This document shows positions 58,201 to 64,000 of a stretch of DNA of 64,000 bases, piece after piece. Location of the stretch: the NCBI GenBank assembly GCA_002077065.1, contig NAJO01000001.1, positions 992,001 to 1,056,000 of the forward strand. Direction: 5' to 3'. The translations under genes were made by a program, and so were the position numbers. The number at the start of each line of letters is the position of its first letter. Position 1 is the stretch's first letter. The DNA is from Cryoendolithus antarcticus. Taxonomy: Eukaryota; Ascomycota; Dothideomycetes; Cladosporiales; Cladosporiaceae. The notes beneath the pieces are model-generated. The model did not search any database. It worked only from the letters and a program-made list of their open reading frames with translations, and had not been told where the DNA came from.

Positions 58201-58459
58201 GCCTAGTCAAGGTGACTCCGTCACTGCGATAGCTAGGCTAGATAGCGAAGACGACGGAGGCGATGGGCAGTCGAAGGCTCAGATCCTTTGGAAGCCCGAC
58301 GAGGAAGTCAGGAAGAGGCAGTTTTGTAGTATGGCTCGAAGCTTTGGGTATGAAGATGTTGGGGAGTTCGCACTGGTCGTTGAGGGGTGGACGCAGGAGG
58401 AACGGAGGAGGGGTTTGGAGGTGTTCTACGGGAAGGTGGCAAGGGGTGAGGTGGTGTGA
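55281..58459 (+). CDS. SNF2-family ATPase, ERCC6L2/Rad26-like
   Basis: Two exons (55281-56089, 56197-58459) with a 107-nt intron give 1023 aa. The first ~200 residues are charged with several Lys/Arg clusters. Helicase motifs follow: Q-like FLKPYQIDGVQFLHHAF, Walker A DDMGLGKT at 271-278 just after the splice, DECH box at 390-393, LTGTAIQNKYEELWTLLNW, and C-terminal [26 protein letters not shown] and QAQDRAYRIGQTRDVEVFRL. The C-terminus contains ILASVGVEYTHNNAEVIGTSKVE, which I associate with the C-terminal HEBO-type segment of ERCC6L2. These ATPases translocate on DNA; ERCC6L2 is linked to transcription-coupled and double-strand-break repair and to end joining. A CDCGSGRKMGWCC cysteine cluster sits between the two lobes. 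CSB/Rad26 itself is the alternative, but the C-terminal motif favours ERCC6L2. Confidence 0.88.
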
Positions 58460-58928
58460 ACGAGACACGTGACAGGAGTTTTGGCTGTGAATTGAGATAC
58501 CCAGGGGCATTGCATTGGGACGGGCCGTGAAATAACTTGCTAAGGACAGAAAAGTGTGCTAAGTCTTGTGTCGATCTCCTTCCCAATTGCGTGACTGCCA
58601 CGCTGCTATTTGCGATCGTCTTCTGCACGCTTCGGTACATGTAGGGCGCGATTCTGCATTCCCTGACTCATCATGGCGATCGTCCTTTTGGTCGCTCTCT
58701 TAGCGGAGCTCAGACAGAGGCAGTCGTAGAAGCTTCAACATACATCTTACGGCTCTAGCATCACGACATCGCATCTACGTGTTCTTATCTTCCGTGTCCT
58801 ATCCAATGGCTCGATCCCCTCCTCAACTTTCATGATCAGTGAACACCGCGCCAACCCTATTCTCAGTCTCATATCTCCGCACAAGTGCCCATTGCATCGG
58901 CTTCATTACTGGAAGTACTCAAGAAACC
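58460..58928. other. Intergenic, GNAT gene promoter
   Basis: About 470 bp between two plus-strand genes. The GNAT frame stays open 30 codons upstream of its first ATG. No other feature recognised. Confidence 0.45.
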
Positions 58929-59738
58929 ATGGGAGACGTCACGGACGCCCTTCTGCATGGGACATCGTCTCGCCTCAACTCCATGCTCGGTGTCAATGGC
59001 TTCGATCCTACATCAACGCGGCTGCACACTGGGCCACTTTCACTCCACACTTATCCGGGACCAGATGTTAATGACAAAATTACAACCTTATCAGTCTACA
59101 CGCCCTCAACCCTGCACTTCTGGTCTCACACAGCAGCCTGGACCGAGATGATGAACCTAGCCTTCTTCACCGCGCACAGCTCCACCAAAACGATGCCCGG
59201 AGAGGTTGCCAGGTTTCAAACAGAAACGCAGTTCATCAACGAACTCGGCTTCCAGGAAGGAACATTTATTGCTGTTCTCGCTTTCGACCAACCAGATGGC
59301 GAGCCTTACGACGGGATCATAGGAACCGCTGCAGCTAAACGCTATGCTCCTCCCACTGGCGCTTTGCCACCGAAAAGTCAGCAAGGGGAAACGTTCTCAC
59401 GGTCTACAGAGAGCTTTGCCACGTTTGCAGGCGCAGAGTTGTGGGAGCTGAGGCACATGGGCGTTCGGCCTGATTTGCAAGGACGTGGACTGGCAGGGTG
59501 TTTAATGAAATTCTGCGAGGAGGAGGTGCAGCGCTTGTTTGATGCGCGGAAAGCCAAGGGCGAGATAGTGGACGGAACGGGATTGATGATGTTACTAACG
59601 ACGTTGAAGGAGATTAACGAGACGTTCTATGCGAAGAGGGGCTGGAAATGGGATGAAGAGAAGAAGTTTGGGAAGGGCTGGATGGGCAGTGAGGCAGGCT
59701 TTTCGGTGGCGCATATGAGCAAGCGGTTGGTACAGTGA
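58929..59738 (+). CDS. GNAT-family N-acetyltransferase
   Basis: A 269-residue single-exon protein starting at the ATG at 58929 (AACCATGG context; upstream codons of the frame lack an ATG). The acetyl-CoA-binding motif A is visible as LWELRHMGVRPDLQGRGLAGCLMKFCEEEVQRL, with the Q/R-x-x-G-x-G/A core QGRGLAG. A following beta strand (GLMMLLTTLKEINETFYAKRGWKW) and the GFSVAHMSKRLV end complete the fold. N-terminal helices include FWSHTAAWTEMMNLAFFTAH. The substrate is unknown; fungal GNATs of this layout are often small-molecule acetyltransferases. It converges on the eight-repeat gene, with about 150 bp between stop codons. Confidence 0.85.
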   Translation: MGDVTDALLHGTSSRLNSMLGVNGFDPTSTRLHTGPLSLHTYPGPDVNDKITTLSVYTPSTLHFWSHTAAWTEMMNLAFFTAHSSTKTMPGEVARFQTETQFINELGFQEGTFIAVLAFDQPDGEPYDGIIGTAAAKRYAPPTGALPPKSQQGETFSRSTESFATFAGAELWELRHMGVRPDLQGRGLAGCLMKFCEEEVQRLFDARKAKGEIVDGTGLMMLLTTLKEINETFYAKRGWKWDEEKKFGKGWMGSEAGFSVAHMSKRLVQ

Positions 59739-59884
59739 TCACACGATGGGCACTGCAGCGACGATAGTATAACTCATACTCTTGTCATACAACTGATTAG
59801 AAATAGAATACAGCCACCGATATCCAACTACACTTCTATCACACGGATCTCCATTTCCCAGGCATCCTATGCCAAATATCCCGC

Positions 59885-62800
59885 TCAGAGCTCCATGGAC
59901 TCTCCAATACCAAACGCCTGGGGACAAAAGCGACTCAGCGTCCCGAGCCAGTCGTTGCTTCGACTAAGGTCGGGAACACGAGATCCTTCAATCGAATTCA
60001 TCACCTTGCCCTTCTTCGGACCCTTCGGAATGCCTGCATCCTTCCGCTTGCGCCTGGACAGCTTCGGCTTGGGCGTGACTTGGACGTCCGTTGCACCATC
60101 GAGCGCCATAGGCTCGCCAGTATCAGCACTGCCTTCTGCTTCGTTGCTGGCCAGGGTGGTCTGGCTGTCGCCACGGAGCTCTTGAATCCTCCTTGGCACA
60201 TGGCCAGCCCAGCGTCCAGTAGCCGGTGGCATGAAGTTCCCGTTCGAGTCGAATGTCAGTGTTGGTGCGGCGCCAAGATCCGGAGTTATGCTTCCATTTA
60301 TCCTCGCAGGTGACTGTGCGATGCCGTTGGGCACTCGTCTGCGGCGTGTAGGCGCGGATGCGGTCTGATCGAAGCGATTGACCGGCTTTGGTACACGACG
60401 GGAAGACAGCACAGTGTCTTCGCCTCCAACGGGTGCAGCGTTGAAGGGATCCGTGTCCAGTCCGCCACGCTGCCGACGCTTGCGGAGCTCTCTGCCCTCA
60501 GCGTCGCGGACGATCCTCTGCGCGTCTGGATCCTGGTAGCCGATCTTGCGAGCGTCAAAGCTGTAGTCGTATAGATCCGCTTCCTTCCTGTCCTCGAAGA
60601 TTTCCGAATCGACAGGAAGTCTACCACCTTTGGCTGGGCGGCGAGGAATGCGTGCGTGAGGCGCTGTGATTTTGTCGAGCTCTAGATATTCGTTCTGTAG
60701 CAAGCGAAGAGCTTCTTGGGCGTGTGCTGTTACAGCTTGAAGAGTTGCTTTCGGACGAATCGATGAGTCGTGACGAGTGAGCGCCTCTGCGAATGCTTCT
60801 GCTGAATTGAGAGGCTGATAGAGGGCGCGCATAAGGGCTGCAGCTTCGTCGCCGTCCTCATTGGGATCTACGTCTGACCATGACTCGGCGTAGAGAGATG
60901 GGTAGTTGATCGGATCATCGACTGGGTCTTCTTCCAGAGTCAATGGATTCAGTTTAGGCGTGGCGGTCTTGGACTTGGAAGAGGTGGACTTTGAAGTACG
61001 CCCAGGCACTGTGACTTCATCCAAGAGGCGACCTTCGCTATTCTGACTGATGCTGCGGGCGTCCAATAGACTCGAAGTCTTCCTTGCTCCGAGCCTTCGG
61101 CGGCCAGGCTCTGCCTTGAGGAAGCCAGGCTCGTTATCGTCGCTGCCATCTTCGTCGATGGTCTTCTTCGAGCGCGTGCTGCCTTTTCCCAGCTTTGTGG
61201 CAGCTTTGCGAGCCCACTTTCCTCCACCTCGATAGACCCAACCGAGTTCAGGCCACTTTTCTGGTCCCTCAGATCGGATGAGCAATTCATGAAGACCAGG
61301 TGCGTCATCCGGAATTGGTATCTCTGACTTTGCAGATGAAGCTCTCCGGACCGAGGGCGCTGCCGGTGTGAGAGACAACTTGACCGAAGACGCAGCCGGC
61401 CCACGGACGGCAGTCTTATTGCTTGCGCCTGCTGGAGGCAGTCCTCGTGCCCAGCGGCCTTGACCTTTGTGGTAGAAGTTCTCCGCGGGATGTGCATTCA
61501 CGTAGTTCGTATCGACAAGGTCACTATCCGAGGCCGATGTCTGCGCTGTCGACTGTCCGGGAGTAGGTGTTGGTAGCGGCTTCGGCATGAAAGGCGGTCT
61601 TGGACCGAATGCATATCGACCCTGACCACGGTGATGGAACTCCTGGTCGGGATGCGCATCGACGAAGTCCTTGTCCACCAGTCCTCTCGGAACGTCGTAG
61701 CCCTCGTCGTTGCTCGACTGCTCGACAGGCGCGGATGGAGGTGGTCGGGGTCCGCGTCTGTAGCGACCGCTCCCAGCGTGATGGAAGATAACATCTGGAT
61801 GCGCATCGACGTACTCCTTGTCGTATGTCGTTCGAGATTGGTATTTCGGCATCTTTGGGGTCTCTTCGAAGACCGGCGAAGTCTCGAGCAGTACCCAGCG
61901 ACCAGCGCCGAGGTTGTCGAATTCAGCGTCCGGGTGTCTGTTCTTGTACAATATCATGTTCTCTTTCGAGAAGAAGCCGTCGATCGACGGTGAGCCATCG
62001 GCTTGGTGGTCATTAGGTTGGTCCATTTTGGTGGCTGGTTTTGAGGTAATGACTCTGTACCAGCCGTTACCGCAGTGAGAGAATTTGACGTTGGGATAGT
62101 CTCTGAGTTCGGTGGTGTGGTAGCGTCGAGAGTGATCAATGGGAGTGGTGGTAAGAGCTTCGACTTTCTGTAGTGAACGTGCGGAGCTTCGTCTGAACGT
62201 TGGCAGTGATATCGGTGCAGTCACATGCGCAGCACTGACACGGTCTCCTTTCTTGTAGAAGCCATTACCACAGTGCCGCCATGTGATCTCAGGGTGAGCA
62301 GCAACGTAGTCTCGTGTGAAGGTGGCACTGCCGTCGTCATCGTCGTCTGATTCACGTTCATCGGAGGCATCGTTCTCGTCCTCACCATCGTCTTCACTAT
62401 AACCATGCTCGACGCTGACGACTGGCTGCGACCGCCTGCTAGATCGTGCACTGCGGCGCTCGCTGGCAGTGAGCTCTTCATGCTGTGGCCGACGAGCACG
62501 GAGTGAATAAGCAGCCGATGCACTTTCATGTGCTCCTGATGAAGCCTGTTTCACAAGCTTGGGAAAGTCGACCGCTCTCGTTGGATATGGTTCCACATCA
62601 CTGCGACGTCGTAAAGACAGGGTCACTGGTAAACTTTGAGTCGACACGGCTGCCCTCTGTTGCGGCGTCGCGGAGGTGGCTTGAGGCGTCGAAGAGTTGA
62701 CCAGTTTCGTTGTCGGCAGGTATCGGCCTTGTCCACGATGGATCCATTTGATCTCAGGATGGCGCAGAGTGAAAGCTTTGGAATACGTGCCCTTGTGGTT

Positions 62801-63088
62801 TGGGCCATTTTCATTGTCCGGAACGTTGGCATCGTTAACGTCGGCCGCCTGCAGACGTCGCAGGAGATCTGCAACGCCAGTGATGACTAGGCGACCATTG
62901 ATAACCTTGGCTGTCATCGATGGTCGTCGCGTAGTCCTGCGCTGCGGCGACAGCATTGGTGGCACAGTAGCCACCAGTATGTCAGAAGAGGTCGACGATG
63001 AGGACGGATCCAATCGACCCTTCTGGGCGTTAGCGGCGAGCCCATCGGGTCCCCTTTTGACGCCTCGTTGACGACTGATCCTGTCCAT
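59885..63088 (-). CDS. Eight-repeat protein with H-P-x4-F/W-x-H-x-G-x-G-R-Y/W motifs, unrecognised
   Basis: A 1067-residue, intron-free protein from the first ATG at 63088. I do not recognise the family. Eight copies of a ~23-residue motif lie between residues 101 and 626. The best copies read EYVDAHPDVIFHHAGSGRYRRG and DFVDAHPDQEFHHRGQGRYAFG, i.e. Y/F-V-x-A-H-P-D/E-x3-F/W-x-H-x-G-x-G-R/F-Y/W. Linkers are basic, acidic (a D/E/S-rich stretch near 230-255) or Pro-rich. The C-terminal third has a separate conserved-looking part: EADLYDYSFDARKIGYQDPDAQRIV, then ELRKRRQRGG, and a terminal basic patch (KLSRRKRKDAGIPKGPKKGK) that looks like a nuclear signal. A chromatin or nucleic-acid role is a guess from the basic patches only. 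It could be a scaffold whose repeats bind a common partner. Confidence 0.82.
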   Translation of the reverse strand: MDRISRQRGVKRGPDGLAANAQKGRLDPSSSSTSSDILVATVPPMLSPQRRTTRRPSMTAKVINGRLVITGVADLLRRLQAADVNDANVPDNENGPNHKGTYSKAFTLRHPEIKWIHRGQGRYLPTTKLVNSSTPQATSATPQQRAAVSTQSLPVTLSLRRRSDVEPYPTRAVDFPKLVKQASSGAHESASAAYSLRARRPQHEELTASERRSARSSRRSQPVVSVEHGYSEDDGEDENDASDERESDDDDDGSATFTRDYVAAHPEITWRHCGNGFYKKGDRVSAAHVTAPISLPTFRRSSARSLQKVEALTTTPIDHSRRYHTTELRDYPNVKFSHCGNGWYRVITSKPATKMDQPNDHQADGSPSIDGFFSKENMILYKNRHPDAEFDNLGAGRWVLLETSPVFEETPKMPKYQSRTTYDKEYVDAHPDVIFHHAGSGRYRRGPRPPPSAPVEQSSNDEGYDVPRGLVDKDFVDAHPDQEFHHRGQGRYAFGPRPPFMPKPLPTPTPGQSTAQTSASDSDLVDTNYVNAHPAENFYHKGQGRWARGLPPAGASNKTAVRGPAASSVKLSLTPAAPSVRRASSAKSEIPIPDDAPGLHELLIRSEGPEKWPELGWVYRGGGKWARKAATKLGKGSTRSKKTIDEDGSDDNEPGFLKAEPGRRRLGARKTSSLLDARSISQNSEGRLLDEVTVPGRTSKSTSSKSKTATPKLNPLTLEEDPVDDPINYPSLYAESWSDVDPNEDGDEAAALMRALYQPLNSAEAFAEALTRHDSSIRPKATLQAVTAHAQEALRLLQNEYLELDKITAPHARIPRRPAKGGRLPVDSEIFEDRKEADLYDYSFDARKIGYQDPDAQRIVRDAEGRELRKRRQRGGLDTDPFNAAPVGGEDTVLSSRRVPKPVNRFDQTASAPTRRRRVPNGIAQSPARINGSITPDLGAAPTLTFDSNGNFMPPATGRWAGHVPRRIQELRGDSQTTLASNEAEGSADTGEPMALDGATDVQVTPKPKLSRRKRKDAGIPKGPKKGKVMNSIEGSRVPDLSRSNDWLGTLSRFCPQAFGIGESMEL
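61211..62788 (-). repeat. Eight diverged protein repeats within the 59885-63088 gene
   Basis: Repeats cover protein residues 101-123, 256-278, 321-344, 375-398, 421-443, 470-492, 524-546 and 602-626. Copies 5-7 are closest to each other and evenly spaced (about 50 residues). Copies 3, 4 and 8 are diverged: 3 reads YPNVKFSHCGNGWY, 8 has WPELGWVYRGGGKW. The constant positions are Pro, an aromatic residue four later, His (or Tyr/Asn), Gly-x-Gly and a closing aromatic. Confidence 0.85.
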
Positions 63089-63760
63089 GTCAGCGACGAG
63101 CACCTGACCGAGCGACACCTCTACTGCACCACTACTGCACGAGATGAGGTTGTCAATACCAGATCAGATCAAGGGAGTGCCAGCCAAGCCAAGGCGTGCA
63201 TGGACCAAGCCGTTCATCCACAAAGTCTGTACGCTTGAACCAGGATCTCTGTGGGTGAGGTGCGTGTGCTCCTTCACCAGCAACACGGTGATTCGGACGG
63301 CTGTATGCCCTTCCCGTATCGAAGAGAATTATTGAGATCATGTGAAGACTCGACGAAAGTTTCCTTGCTCGTGGGCGCGAGTCGTTACGCCCTCGCAACC
63401 GACCTGTTGCTCCCTCATGTCATGCTTGGACCGCGAAATGACTGGCTACAAAGGGCCTGATACCTTCGCATCGGCAAGCATAGGTAGTCTTGTCTGCTAC
63501 ATCACGGTATCGCGCACCAGAGATCATGGCTGCTACGCCTTCGCAAACTCGCCCGAAGGGCCCATTACTTCCGCCTCGATCAAAGGCAGCCACAGCTCAT
63601 AATGAAAATACTACATGCCAACCCTCTGTCACCTTCGAGATCACTCATGACGCCAAGAAGAAAGTGCGACCGCGGCGTACGGGTTACCAGCTTCACTGAT
63701 GCGAATCTACAGAGTACTGACCGCTATGCAGCTAAGACTTTCGACTCCTCTGCCACAGTA
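63089..63760. promoter_or_regulatory. Intergenic, promoter of the eight-repeat gene
   Basis: About 670 bp upstream of the 63088 ATG. Short frames on both strands are not convincing. No RNA gene or repeat is seen. Confidence 0.45.
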
Positions 63761-64000
63761 TCACTTTTCCTCGATCCTCGCATCATTGAGCGTAGGCTTA
63801 GGGACAGCAGGCCGTGATACCACCTCGCGCAGCTGTGCATCGGCACGAGAGACGAGGTACAATTTATGCCCCAAATCTAAACGGGATCGGCAACAGTGCA
63901 CGAAGGCAATACTGCCATCGCCCTCACGAAAGTCTGAAGAGTCCTGTGCCACCTTTATGCACACTACGAGTGCGCACCAGTCTCGACTCAGCTGATGAGA
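63761..64000 (-). CDS. Possible 3' end of a gene running off the window
   Basis: The minus-strand frame is open from the window edge for 79 codons to a TGA at 63761-63763. The translation has a natural-looking composition (GDGSIAFVHCCRSRLDLGHKLYLVSRADAQ, ending NDARIEEK). No domain is recognised, and the piece is too short to be certain. A plus-strand frame of similar length overlaps it. Confidence 0.35.
   Translation of the reverse strand, partial: SHQLSRDWCALVVCIKVAQDSSDFREGDGSIAFVHCCRSRLDLGHKLYLVSRADAQLREVVSRPAVPKPTLNDARIEEK

Overview
The window is a gene-dense nuclear segment from a filamentous ascomycete fungus. Genes are short and lie on both strands. Spliceosomal introns are mostly 49-90 nt with GT...AG ends. 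Families seen include Zn2Cys6 and forkhead regulators, a JEN-type carboxylate permease, a GPI-type Crh transglycosylase and an allergen-type NADP mannitol dehydrogenase. The mannitol dehydrogenase and the gene style suggest Dothideomycetes (Capnodiales/Mycosphaerellales-like); this is an inference, not something read directly.

Left third (1-20.5 kb): the 3' end of a CPD photolyase; a long disordered/beta-propeller protein ending in a CaaX box; the CTD phosphatase SSU72; the SEA/GATOR2 subunit RTC1 (WDR24); an SDR; an unrecognised disordered protein; ribosomal protein S21; an XLF/NEJ1 end-joining factor; mannitol dehydrogenase; and a Crh-type GH16 protein with a chitin-binding module.

Middle (20.5-44.7 kb): a non-coding patch with four copies of a 37-bp repeat lies beside a gene with a His-Me-finger, homing-endonuclease-like zinc loop. 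Next come a forkhead factor, cactin, a fusion of an MDR reductase with an SfnG-type flavin monooxygenase, a DUF3253-like protein, a MARVEL-type membrane protein, MsrA, a JEN carboxylate transporter with a CreA-like site cluster upstream, a Zn2Cys6 factor, a MYB-like factor assembled from five exons, and an NDUFAF3-like mitochondrial protein.

Right third (45-64 kb): PRP8 carrying a 162-residue mini-intein, ribosomal protein L34, the exosome subunit RRP41, an ERCC6L2-like SNF2 ATPase, a GNAT acetyltransferase, a protein with eight copies of an unfamiliar aromatic/His-Gly repeat, and the possible 3' end of another gene. Most genes are housekeeping genes and do not form one pathway. RNA metabolism (SSU72, PRP8, cactin, RRP41, two ribosomal proteins) and DNA repair (photolyase, NEJ1, ERCC6L2-like) are well represented. 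The most unusual items are the PRP8 intein, the reductase-monooxygenase fusion, the eight-repeat protein, and the His-Me endonuclease-like gene beside the 37-bp repeats.
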